The notes beneath the pieces are model-generated. The model saw only the letters and a list, made by a program, of their open reading frames with translations, made no database searches and was not told the origin of the DNA. A program made the position numbers and the translations under genes. From Microplitis mediator (Eukaryota > Arthropoda > Insecta > Hymenoptera > Braconidae): 64,000 nt of DNA. Where the stretch lies: positions 22,980,082-23,044,081 of the forward strand of contig NC_079974.1 of NCBI RefSeq assembly GCF_029852145.1, read 5' to 3'. Positions 34,254 through 44,650 of this stretch are shown here, in pieces (the first letter of the stretch is position 1; the number at the start of each line of letters is the position of its first letter).

Positions 34254-35461
34254 TTCTATTCATGCAATTTTCGATATTTGTGTCCTTGTTAGACGGGGGT
34301 TGATTTCCATGTTCAGAGATAGCCGACTAGTGAGATAGAAACAGTTGTGGGAGTGCGTTGTCATGTGCGTGTTTACCCCGACTGTGGGATCCTCCATACA
34401 CTTTTATATTTTTGTTGTTGTTGAAAATTCAATTTTTTATATTTTTTATTTTGAAGTCGAGTTGGTGTTAGACGCACGCCATTATGTTGAGTTTTAGCTT
34501 TCCCTTCTCCTCCATGGCACCTTCTACTTCAGTGGCGAGGAGATATCCCATGCCAGGGCAACGTTATTCGCTGTGTACGCGGAATAGAAAGAGCTGGAGT
34601 AGAGGAGGAGAAGGAGGAGGAGAAATGAGTAGATGCGAGGCTGGCACGCGATTCACGAGGATATAGCGTGTGCACCCACAACATACGTCCCGTGGAGACT
34701 TGCTGACTAGTATCATACCTCACTCACTCCTTTTTTATATTTATATATATGCAATACTGTTTTTAACTTTTGAGGGAAAATATGGGTACCTTCAAATAGA
34801 AAATACACGCATCGTTTTTCAATCGACTTTTCATGATTGATGGTTCGAGTCTCCTCACACGCGCTGCTTTTAAGTTTATGTATAATGTATACTTATGTAT
34901 GAATAATTTAAATTTTTATTCCGAGTAAATGATGGTGGGCTTTTATGGAAATTTTGTAACCTTTATTTTTATTTTTGATTTTTATTTCAAAACTCCACCG
35001 CCGACGGGTTTATTTTTTTGAGGGAAGTGAAAATTGGAATTGGTTTGATTTTAAGAAATTAAATGAAATTTTGTTCGGATATTTGAAGGCGGCCCTAAAT
35101 ATATTTTAGCTCGATTGGTTGGTCGGAAGAAGACCGTGTAGGCGGCGCATGTGTCTCGCGGAAGATTTATTACATTCTGCGGGGGCCGCTTTTATTTTTT
35201 TTTACAGCAACCACTCGAAAATTCAAATTTTCTGTTTTTCATTTAAAAATTTATTATTTAGAACTATCAGAGAACTCTAGCTTTTTGAATTTTCATTTTC
35301 GACTCAAAATTTGGTTCAAAAAAATTTTCACGTCTCTGAAAAAAAATTTTCAACTTCCGCTGAAATGGGTTTCAAAAATTAATCGAATTTTTTTATTAAA
35401 ATTCATGGTGACTGACGTGTAGATTTCACTAAAAAAATTGCGCACTCAAAAATAAAAGCAA
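34254..35461. other. Non-coding block
   Basis: 34280-34740 is GC-richer, with a purine-rich AGAGGAGGAGAAGGAGGAGG run at about 34600. Opposed short frames at 34484-34723 do not look coding. The remainder is AT-rich, apart from a patch at 35085-35185 (GGTCGGAAGAAGACCGTGTA). Confidence 0.4.
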
Positions 35462-36211
35462 ACTGAGAGAATAATTTATTTGAGCCAACTAAATAGATTT
35501 ATTTGACTGAACAAAATCATTTATTTCATTCAAATAGGGGAGGGAGGGGCAAATCTTTTTTTTTTTTAATGATATTCAAAGTAAATAGAAGAAATTTTCA
35601 GTTACCGTTGAAAAAAAAAAATTTCATTTCTGCGGGCAAAGTGGGGTACCCCCTAAAAAAGGTAAAAAAAAAAATTTCTGGATTTTAAACGAATTTGATT
35701 AAGTTGAATTTTTTTGTGAGTAATTTACATGAAGAAAAATTATATTTTACATGTTTATTGGATACAAAAGAAGAAAAAAAATTTTTAATAGTTTTTATCA
35801 CAAAACAAACGTCATTAATATTTTTCAACTGACAATTGATTTTTTAAAAAGTTTACCAAAAAAAATTCAAAGTAACGCTTAATTATATTTACAGAAGTAA
35901 TTTTGGAATGTTTGAAAATCATTTAAAATATAAAATTTTTTTTCATCAAATTTTGGGGGTACCCCCTTTTGCTTACCCCCCTTCCCCTATATATTTGTTT
36001 ATAGTTAACGAATCTTGGTTGAAAAAAATTTCACTACGGCTGGTGGCCCTGCTACCATCCAAATACAGATTTGTTAACTACAAAAAAATAATTATTTCAT
36101 TCAAATGAACCATATCTTCGTCTCAAATAGACACTGATCAGGTCCATTCAAATATGGAATTTATTTGCTTGAAACAAATTTCATTTGGCTCAAATAAATT
36201 GTTCTCTCAGT
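35462..36211. mobile_element. ACTGAGAGAATAATTTATTT TIR element (outer)
   Basis: ACTGAGAGAATAATTTATTT followed by GAGCCAA (35462) is mirrored by TTGGCTCAAATAAATTGTTC and TCTCAGT (to 36211). Inside are repeated CAAATAAAT / ATTTATTTG motifs. It is interrupted by the GGGG-family element at 35535-35989. Confidence 0.75.
35535..35989. mobile_element. GGGGAGGGAGGGGCAAA element nested in the previous one
   Basis: TAGGGGAGGGAGGGGCAAAT (35535) is mirrored by TTTTGCTTACCCCCCTTCCC and CTA (to about 35989). The internal pair GTGGGGTACCCCCTAAAAAA / TTTTGGGGGTACCCCC extends the symmetry. It is a variant of the GGGGCA family. Confidence 0.65.
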
Positions 36212-38239
36212 GCAATAAAATTTTGAGTAATTCCCCATTTGGCCCCATCACAATAAACATCTCTCTCAAACACTCAAAAATTGGCTCAACAAATTGCAGC
36301 CATTACAACGTTCAGAGTTTCCTTAAAAAAAAGAATTAATAGAATAAACGGGATATTGAAATACCCGAGATAATTGGAGTGAAAAAAAAGTAGTAATCCG
36401 TAACACCTTAGGTGTGAGGATGTTTTGAATAATGGCTTCCTGATTCACGGTAATAGAAGGGAAATTGTTCGCAAGGTAATTCCTCGGCTTAACCAGGGCT
36501 TTCGACGACTTAGCATCATCATCTCATAAACGTGATCGCAATAAACCGGCATCACATGCATCCACATCAACCAGGTTATAAGAAAATAACAATATATCGT
36601 GGAATTCTAAATGGAAATAAGAGTATATACTTTATTTTTCATCGCGTATTGAGGGATATATCCATGGCCGATCCACGGGTACCTCGTCCGCGGCGTGCTG
36701 GGCATCGCGCGTCACGACCGCAACGCTCGATGCTTCCATCCAGGGTCCAGAGGATGAAAAGTTTAAGAATAGTGCACAAAGCAGGGAACATAATGCAGCG
36801 AATAATAAAAATAATAATAATAGCAACAGCAACAACAAAAAAGAGTAACGTGTACGATCGAAATGGAGCGTCAATTACAGGTGCCCGAGGCTTATTCTCC
36901 TGCACCAGAGCTCAGCTCGATCAAAAACGCGCTCGGCTATACATCAATGCCATCTATACGTATAATCTCGTGTGTCGACTGGCCTTCGGTTCATTTTTTA
37001 TTTTCATCCACTCGATATTTTTCTTTTGCAGCCCAGACCCCCCCCCTCCCGTCGAAGAAATTCAAAAAAAAAAAAAAATAAAGAAATTATGCCCGAGCGA
37101 GCGACATGTTTAATAAATTCGTCATCATTATTAATTTACATTATTCACAGAATTATTTTTTGATTTAATGGCCTGGGAGGTTCACTCGAATCGATAAAAA
37201 AAACATTAAGCGACAAAGTATAAAAATAAAATAGTAATTTTATTTTTATCGCTACTGATATAGACATTAAATAAACTTTCGTCTCATTATATATTTTTTC
37301 CTCGATTGCGGAGTAAAAGTTCGATCAGTTTTCGTATTGATGAGTGTGATTTTACTACCGTTGGGTGAAAAAGTTTCAGGTGTGCAAAAGAAACAAATAC
37401 GAGGGTGAAAATAATGACAGATAAAAAAAAAGTTGAATTGTTTAACTTTTTTCGCAAGCTCGAGAGGTAAAAATAGATGACTCGCATAAAAAGTTTCTCA
37501 GGCTGACACTCGTGAATTAAGAGTCCAAAGTTGCAATTAAAGCTACCAAACATATAGTGTGTGCCGTGAGAGGAGAGATGCTGGTACGCTTCCCATGGAT
37601 AAGAATAAAATAAAATAAAATAAAATAAAATAAATAAAAAATCCAAAGCAACAATAACGGAGTGCCGAGTCTGCAGTCTTTTAGCTTATGTACGTTTTTT
37701 TATTTTAGTTTATCTTTTAAAGTTTCTGGCGAACGCCGACTGAAGACTAGGGGTCGTGAGACCAGGAGATAAAAAAATATATTTTAAAATGAAGAATGAA
37801 GAGAACATGGTGGACGGAATAACCAACTGCGTGGGCAATATTTACGTGTAGGGCTGGGTTACAACTTGAAAAGGGGTTTATACTCCAGCATCACATCCAG
37901 GCTACAACAGGTAATTGCAACGCCAAGGTACTCTGATTTATTGGGTTATTACTGATCCCGCAACACAAGAGTTAACGCTTTTATTTCTTATGGACCAGCA
38001 TCGCTTTTTACTTTGCTTGTAATTTTACATTCAATTGTCTACGATAATTAATTATCAGCCTATTAATTTATTCCCTGATAACAATCGGCCACTAAAAATT
38101 TTTTGACCTGAATTTTTAAGAGAAGTATCCGGGGACTTAAATCAAAACCTGGAACATAAAACGTGAGTTGTGTTTAGAGGTCGCATAGCTGATAGATTTA
38201 TGGGGCTGTACGTCTCGGTCTGCCATTAATGTACCGCGT
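36212..38239. other. Non-coding block with a GC-richer centre
   Basis: 36640-37030 is GC-richer (CGGGTACCTCGTCCGCGGCG). A 193-codon plus frame starting at 36532 overlaps four other frames on both strands, is rich in low-complexity stretches and has no recognisable domain, so I do not call it. 37680-38240 has scattered GC patches. Confidence 0.4.
37602..37641. repeat. (TAAAA)n microsatellite
   Basis: About 40 bp of AATAAAATAAAATAAAAT repeats. Confidence 0.85.
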
Positions 38240-38705
38240 ACTCTTTAAACATGAATTAGTAAAAATTTCATTAATTACGTTAGCGAAGCAGTATTCACTT
38301 CATAATCAGTGTATTTAAATAACAAATTAGTGAATTCTCAATAATAAATTTAGTAATATAATTTTCAATAGCAAATTAGTGATTTTCACTACTGAACTAG
38401 CGATATTTTCATAATTTCTACAAGTGAAACTGTTATTCACTTATTGATTGATGAATTTCACAATTTCACTAGTAACTTTAACTAGCAAATAATTAAACAT
38501 TTTACTAGATATAAATATAATTAATAATTATGGTGGTATTTTTAAAAATTTTAATGAAAAACTTTCAAAATAAAAAAAATAGAAGTAAAGAACAATAATA
38601 TATTTATATGAAGAGTACGTCAATCATAACATCACGGATTTTTTATTTCTTCATCGGTTATTGTTTGGTATCATAATGAATATACTATTTACACTCACGC
38701 GATCA

Positions 38706-38780
38706 CATGCGTCAGCGCAGTGGATAGCATCAAAGACTTTGAATCGGAAGGATGCAGGTTCGAGCCCAGCAGTCACCGAG
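38706..38780 (+). pseudogene. tRNA-like sequence (tRNA-derived SINE head or tRNA pseudogene)
   Basis: CAGCGCAGTGGATAGC resembles a polymerase III A box and D-arm. GGTTCGAGCCC at 38758-38768 is an excellent B box / T-loop. The spacing is about that of a tRNA. The putative anticodon stem does not pair and the acceptor stem is not clear, so it is not a functional tRNA gene. It lies in a mobile element. Confidence 0.45.
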
Positions 38781-39034
38781 ATTTTTTCATCAATCAAAAT
38801 CATGTATACTTCCTCTAAGTAATGATTCTAATACATTAATCACATTTCGGATCTAATTACAAGTGTCTTATATTTTTTTTCGCAATATAATATTTTTTTT
38901 CACCGATGAAATCAGTGGATTCTCATATTCACTTTTCAATTTAGTGGATTCTCATATTCACTTATCAAATCAGTGAATTCCAATATTCACATACTCATTT
39001 AGTGAATATTCACTAATTCTGCGTGGTACGATTG

Positions 39035-40005
39035 TACACGGAGAGAAAATTATGGCAGCGGTTCCCATAATTTTGTGAAATTTTTTCCTATACCATCATA
39101 GGAATTACGACCATAAATTATGGGAGCGGTTCCTATAATTATAGGAATGTTTCCCATAATTGTAGGAATAGTTTCTATAATTATGGGAATGATACCCATA
39201 ACACTATAGGAATGGTTCCTATAATTATGGGAACCATTCCTATAATTTATAGGAATACTTTCTATAATATTATGGGAATCATTCCTATAATTTATGGGAA
39301 TGGTTCCTATAATTTATAGGAGCCATTCCCATAAATTATAGGAACCATTCCCATAATATTATGGAAATGGTTCCTATAATAGTATGGGAACTATTCCCAT
39401 AATATTATAGGAATGATTCCCATAATGCAATTGGAATGGTTCGTATACCATTATGGGAATCATTCCCATAATATTATGGGAATAGTTCCCATACTATTAT
39501 AGGAACCATTCCTATAATATTATGGGAATGGTTCCCATATTATCATGAAAAAATTAATTTAAAGAAGTGTGGTAATCACTTCTACAATACACAGAAATAT
39601 TATTAAACATAAAAACAAAAATTCAAACATTGAAAAAAAAAATCGTATTTGGCAAAAAAACATTAAAATTTTTAACAAGAATTTTTTGTCAGCACAAAAC
39701 ATTCAAGAAAATTAAAATTTTGGGAAATTTCTACACTATTGTGCAAAAAAAAAATTTTATGATATTATAGGGATGGTTCCCATAACATTATGGGAATAGT
39801 TCCCATAATATTATAGGAATAGTTCCTATACCATTATGGGAACCATTCCCATAATGGTATGGGAACTATACTCATACTATTATGGGGATGGTTCCCATAA
39901 TATATAGGAACCATCCCTATAGTAGTATAGGTACTATTCCCATGCCATTATGGGAACCAATCCTATAATGCATAGCAAAACTTCCTATAATTTTCTTTCC
40001 GTGTA
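39035..40005. mobile_element. TACACGGAGAGAAAATTATG element with serial palindromes, copy 1
   Basis: TACACGGAGAGAAAATTATG (39035) is mirrored by CATAA/TATAATTTTCTTTCCGTGTA (to 40005). Two blocks (39060-39540 and 39770-39980) consist of dozens of short alternating GGAATGGTTCCTATAAT / ATTATGGGAACCATTCC units, each a near-palindrome. They flank a unique AT-rich core with GAAGTGTGGTAATCACTTCT. A nearly identical copy is at 59201-60087. Confidence 0.88.
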
Positions 40006-40070
40006 GCATTGACAATTAGTGAATATTCACTTGAAATTAGTGAAAAATCACTAATTCATATTTAGAGAGC

Positions 40071-41541
40071 ATGAATATTAAATTTTATTATATATTTTTT
40101 TACACCGAGTGGTGGAAGATGAGTCAATGCTGTTACTGTTACTGTTACCTTCGTTCGTTGGTTTGAATTAGAATTTAGGTTCAGCTAGCTGTAGCTGTTA
40201 GTAACATTGTTATTATATCTTTGCGCGGATAATTGTTTCCAAGGAAGCTCGAGACATGCCTAGAGACCTTGGTTGATGGGAACCACGGAGTAGGTGTTAC
40301 AAACCTTACGGGGCGTTCCGAGGATATTACCAACAGTCACGACTGGCACGACATTAGACGTGCCAGTTGTAGATAAAATATTTTTGCCAATAAAACTATA
40401 TATATTTTTAATATTCATGGTATAGGGTAGGTAGAGAGGGGAAGGGCAAAACGGGGTAAAGCCGCTACAGTAAACTAAAGCAGATTTAATTTTCAGTCTC
40501 GGTATTTATTTATAAAATCTGTATGTGCATTTAATGGCCGAGTCAAAATAAAAGTCTCGACTGGCTGTAATAAGGAACAAGTTTGCTGTAAGATTTAAAA
40601 TGCAAAAAGGTGTCTAGGTGTCTAAGTGTATGCATGAGGCTGAGTGAATGGGAAAGTTAAGCTGCCTTGACTACGCAGATCCAATCTAAATTAATGCGAA
40701 AAAATAGTATAGGCTGGTTGAGAGTTGTCGTCATCAAGAAGTCGAACCTGTTTTCTGTTTGCATCTTTAAGGCACTCGATCCAGAGAGCGTAGTTAGCTC
40801 GGTACGCAGCAGACAGCCATCTAATGGATTACATTTATCTACAGGGTGGTCATAGGAATCGAGATTTTATTTTATAATTGCTTTTGCTGGTTGCTGGTTT
40901 GCTCTTTAGTCAGATGAGTTGGGACATTAGTCGCGAGTGGAGCCTTGATGGATAGATGGATAGATAGCGATAGAGGCCAAGGACCTTGGAAATGGATCGT
41001 GGTCTAAGATCTCTACTCTTATTCCGGACTCTGGACTCTAGACTCTAGACTCTGTACTTCGGATCATTCTGGGCTCTACTCTGTACTGGATGCATATAAG
41101 TCTTGAGATATCGATCGTTAAATAATAAGGGCGCAACAATAAAAACTTTTGAAACCATTCCATCCAAGTGGTATTTAGCTGGTTGTTTTTTTTTGGGCGG
41201 CTCCAATTTTTCAGGCTCATTTTATCGAGAATAAGGTTCGCTGGATGATTTAAGATATCGCTTGTTTATAGTGGGCACCATTTTGAGACGCGGGTATACA
41301 CCCACGCGATCCGCGAGAGATATGTAAGTTAAACCACCTACATCTCCGTTTCATTGGCTGGGGCCTATTGAGTGTGAGTATACTCAGGAGAGGGGTTTTT
41401 TTATTCGCTTCAATGGAAATCTGTATATTTATTATTTCTGAGCTTTTTCATTCATTTTTTCAAAAATTACTAACAATTTTTTTTTATTTAATAAATTAAC
41501 TTATCGAAGTTAAAAGTGGAATTTTCACTTAAAAATTATCG
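40071..41541. other. Non-coding block
   Basis: GC-richer stretches lie at 40120-40360 and 40780-41390, including GAACCACGGAGTAGGTGTT and CACCCACGCGATCCGCGAGA. GAGGGGAAGGGCAAAACGGG at 40437 resembles a decayed GGGGCA-family end. A TCTAGACTCTAGACTC run occurs at 41036. No gene is supported. Confidence 0.4.
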
Positions 41542-41789
41542 TACACAGAAAAAAAGAATTTCTTGGCGCAAGAAATATTTTGTATTATGAATTGAAGACA
41601 AAAATTTTTCTTGGCTCAAGAATTTTTTTCTCGCCTGAAAAATTTTTTTCTTGTTCCAAGAAAATTTTATCTTACCCCAAGAAAAGTTTTGTTTTCACTC
41701 TATAATACAAAAAATTTATTGGGTCAAGTAAAAATTTTCTTAGAACAAGAAAAAATTTTTTGCGCCAAGAAATCCTTTTTTTCTGTGTA
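41542..41789. mobile_element. 248-bp TACACAGAAAAAAAG TIR element
   Basis: TACACAGAAAAAAAGAATTT then CTTGGCGCA (41542) is mirrored by TGCGCCAAG and TTTTTTTCTGTGTA (to 41789). Inside, TTCTTG...CAAGAA units repeat. The same motif and a similar end occur in the element at 684-1210. Confidence 0.8.
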
Positions 41790-42926
41790 TGATTTTAGAA
41801 AACATAAAATTGAAGCTAAAAAAAATTTCAGTTGTAAAAATTCAAAATTATTTTTACGCATTGGTCAGTGGGAAAATTTTTCAACAAAAATCATATTTTA
41901 TATTTACTTACAATAATTTTTAAACGAACGCAGTTTGAGCTTTAAAATGAAATAAAAAATAATTGGCGGTAAAAAAATAATTAAATGAGGGTAATAAAGA
42001 TGATCGATTTAAAAGGGAGGTTGAATAAAGTGTCTTTGTAGAATATACATATAAATATATATAAGAGACATAATTTCGCTTGGATTACAAGTTTCCCCGA
42101 GTAATATTTCAATTAGTTGTCAATTTAGTTGTCGGCGCCTGATGAACGTAAGCGGGTAGTCTTAGTATATATATATATATATATATATATATAAGAATAA
42201 TTAACAATAAATGATCTCGTGGAGGTATCATTACCCTGATACTAATAGGTGGCGGCAAATTGACCGTTATGTTATTAAGCAGTTTGCGGACGTTAATTGC
42301 CTGTTAGACGTGTGAATCGTCACACTCTTCACTCAGTAACGACGTTTTCATTTTTTTATGCACTAAAATCCAATTTAAACTACAATACAATGTTGCAAAT
42401 TATAAGATAAATTAAACAGATGTTTATTTTTATTTTATTTAAATTTCTCATCACCAATTTGCAGTTTAAATCTGCTAAATTAAACAAAACAAAAGTGTGT
42501 ACTCATCATGAATAAATATTTTATTTAGTTTGGTTATCGCGCATTAGTATCTATATAAAACCGGCGGTATTGAGGACATGGCGTTATTTTTTATCGTTCG
42601 TGTATGAATTATAATCATGTTCGCAGAAATAATTATTATTGCGCCTAGAGGCGTGAATCTCTGCAAGATATGCGGGTGATAAAGAAGAACAACCATCAGT
42701 CCATCAGTCTACACGCTCAGTAAATATAAACGTGCAATTAATCTCTTGACCGGGAGATGGCGCCACGCGGATTGTCGATATCTTCAATCTATCTCGAAAA
42801 AATTTACGATATTTCAATAAATTCTCATTATTTTATTTTTAATTCAATTTAAATTTTTTTTTTATTTTTGTCTTTGAAATACAATTCAACTTCTGATACT
42901 TGAAAAATAAAATTACTTTTTTTCCC
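41790..42926. other. Non-coding block
   Basis: AT-rich with a (TA)n run at 42164-42192 and a modest GC patch at 42745-42780 (GGAGATGGCGCCACGCGG). No frame with splice support. Confidence 0.4.
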
Positions 42927-43154
42927 CTGATTAAACAACTGAATTCGATCGAATTAAACAGAATTGAATTTTTAATTCTATTTAATTCAGATAAATTCTG
43001 TTTATTCGGTGCCTAACTCAAAAATGAATACTGTCCAATTCGGAAGGAGAACCAGAATTTGTCCAAATTAAAACGAATTTGAATAATTCTATTCGGTTTA
43101 ATTCTGATTTATTCGAAAATAATTCTCCAATTTCTGGTTCTGAATCCGAATTAA

Positions 43155-44257
43155 CCCAGATAGCAAAATGACGTCTTGATGAGTTCTGAATGAGTTCCTA
43201 TTTATGACTTGGACGTCTTAAAAACATGTTAAAGAAGTCTTTAAGAAGTTCTCAAGATGTCGAATGCGCCACCTAGCGAACTCAGTAAGACGTCTTTAAA
43301 AAGAGTTCTTTTTTCTGACTCCGCAAATAAGACTTCAGAATAAACTTACCATGACGTCTTAAGGAGTTCCTAATTTTGACTTCATTTTGACTTCAAAAAA
43401 AAAAAAAGAATACATTAAGACGTCACAAAACTGACTTCTTATTTATGGAGTCTTCAAGAACTCTTAATTAAGAGTTCTTAAAAATGACACCTTTAAGAAG
43501 TCATTATAAGACTTCGCGTGCCAAATGCCAAAAGGGCGTATTACAGCAGTTAGATAGGATTCCATGCCAAAAGGGCGTATAAAAAAATTTTTTTTTGCCA
43601 TTCTTTTTAGAATCGCTCGAAACGTAAAGATCTGCAAAAAAAAATTTTTTGACGTACTAACGCCAAAAGGGCGTATCTTAAGATATACGCCCTTTTGGCT
43701 TTAGGAAATTGTCGGTCTAAAGCCAAAAGGGCGTATAAAAAAAAATCAAAATTTTTCGAAATTTCGAATAGAAATTCCGTATTATCAAGTAAACAAATAA
43801 ATTTTTTAAAAATTATAATTGAATATAAGTTGTTTCTCTTCTCTTTTAATTTTGAAAAATTTTAATTATTATCTTTATAAAATGTTAAATTAAATATAAT
43901 TTGTTTCTAGTTTTACTAGTTTAATAATAAAATATTTTAAATTTGAAATATTCAATCTTATTTTTAAACTTTAAATACAATTAAAAGTCGACTACTACCA
44001 AAAAAAATTATACGCCTTTTTGGCTTTAGATCACGAAATTTTCAATTCCCTAAAGCCAAAAGGGCGTATAACTTGAGACATACGCCTTTTTGGCTTTGGA
44101 AATTTTTTTTTTCATTTTTAGGCTTAGAACATGTTTTCAAAACGATTGGCACAAAAAAAAAAATTATACGCCCTTTTGGCATTTGGCACGCGACTTCTTG
44201 AAGACTCCTTCAATAATACGTCGTAAAGCAGTCATTCTGACTTGAATGCTGTCTGGG
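43155..44257. mobile_element. Middle CCCAGATAGC element of the stack
   Basis: CCCAGATAGCAAAATGACGT (43155) is mirrored by TTGAATGCTGTCTGGG (to 44257). The arms are built of GACGTCTT / AAGACGTC / AAGAAGTC motifs. Both arms stop where the innermost element is inserted. Confidence 0.75.
43516..44191. mobile_element. Innermost GCGTGCCAAATGCC element with 6-bp target duplication
   Basis: GCGTGCCAAATGCCAAAAGG (43516) and its exact complement (to 44191) form an inverted repeat of about 27 bp. GACTTC at 43510-43515 and again at 44192-44197 is a 6-bp target duplication. CCAAAAGGGCGTATA recurs several times inside in both orientations. No coding capacity is seen. Confidence 0.88.
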
Positions 44258-44474
44258 AAACTGAATTAAAACGAATTTGAAATTTTTAAATCGGTTTTAT
44301 TCTGTTTAATTCAAATTCAAATTTTCAATTCAGATAAATTCTGTTTTGCAGAATTTGACAGAATATAACAGAATTAAAATTTTTAATTCGCTCGAATTCA
44401 GTTGTTTAATCAGTGTTTAACACCAAAAAAATTTTAACACCGTTTCCGAGGTTAAATTTAACACCGGAATAGCG

Positions 44475-44625
44475 TACATGAAAAAAAACTGTTGCTGCAT
44501 CAGAATATGACCCTGTAACAACTACCGGTTGCAGCTACAGAACTTGCCCTGTAGCTGCAACAGGACTGATCTTGTAGCTGTAAATGGCGGGTCCTGTTGT
44601 AGCAACATTTCTTTTTTTCCGTGTA
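44475..44625. mobile_element. Short palindromic TIR element
   Basis: TACATGAAAAAAAACTGTTG (44475) is mirrored, with mismatches, by CAACATTTCTTTTTTTCCGT and GTA (to 44625). Inside are repeated TGTAGCTGCAAC / GTTGCAGCTACA motifs. It sits just downstream of the last PLCXD gene of the array. Confidence 0.65.
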
Positions 44626-44650
44626 GCCTTACACCGTTTTTTGTAGAATA

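Larger units (their letters stand above)
38240..40070. mobile_element. Outer TIR element with repeated ATTAGTGA motifs
   Basis: CTCTTTAAACATGAATTAGT (38241) is mirrored by ACTAATTCATATTTAGAGAG (to about 40070). Both arms are full of AATTAGTGAAT / ATTCACTAATT motifs. It contains a tRNA-like sequence at about 38706 and the nested element at 39035-40005. Confidence 0.65.
42927..44413. mobile_element. Outer CTGATTAAACAACTGAATTC element of a second triple-nested stack
   Basis: CTGATTAAACAACTGAATTC (42927) is mirrored by GAATTCAGTTGTTTAATCAG (to 44413). The arms continue with ATTAAACAGAATT / AATTCTGTTT motifs. The end CTGATTAAA is shared with the element at 49422-50726. Confidence 0.8.

Noticed and set aside
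36532..37113. 193-codon plus frame
   Set aside because: Several other frames on both strands overlap it, it contains homopolymer and AAT runs, and no domain or splice pattern is recognisable. A GC-richer island lengthens chance frames.
38701..38780. Functional tRNA gene
   Set aside because: The B box is good, but the anticodon stem and acceptor stem do not pair; recorded as a tRNA-like relic.
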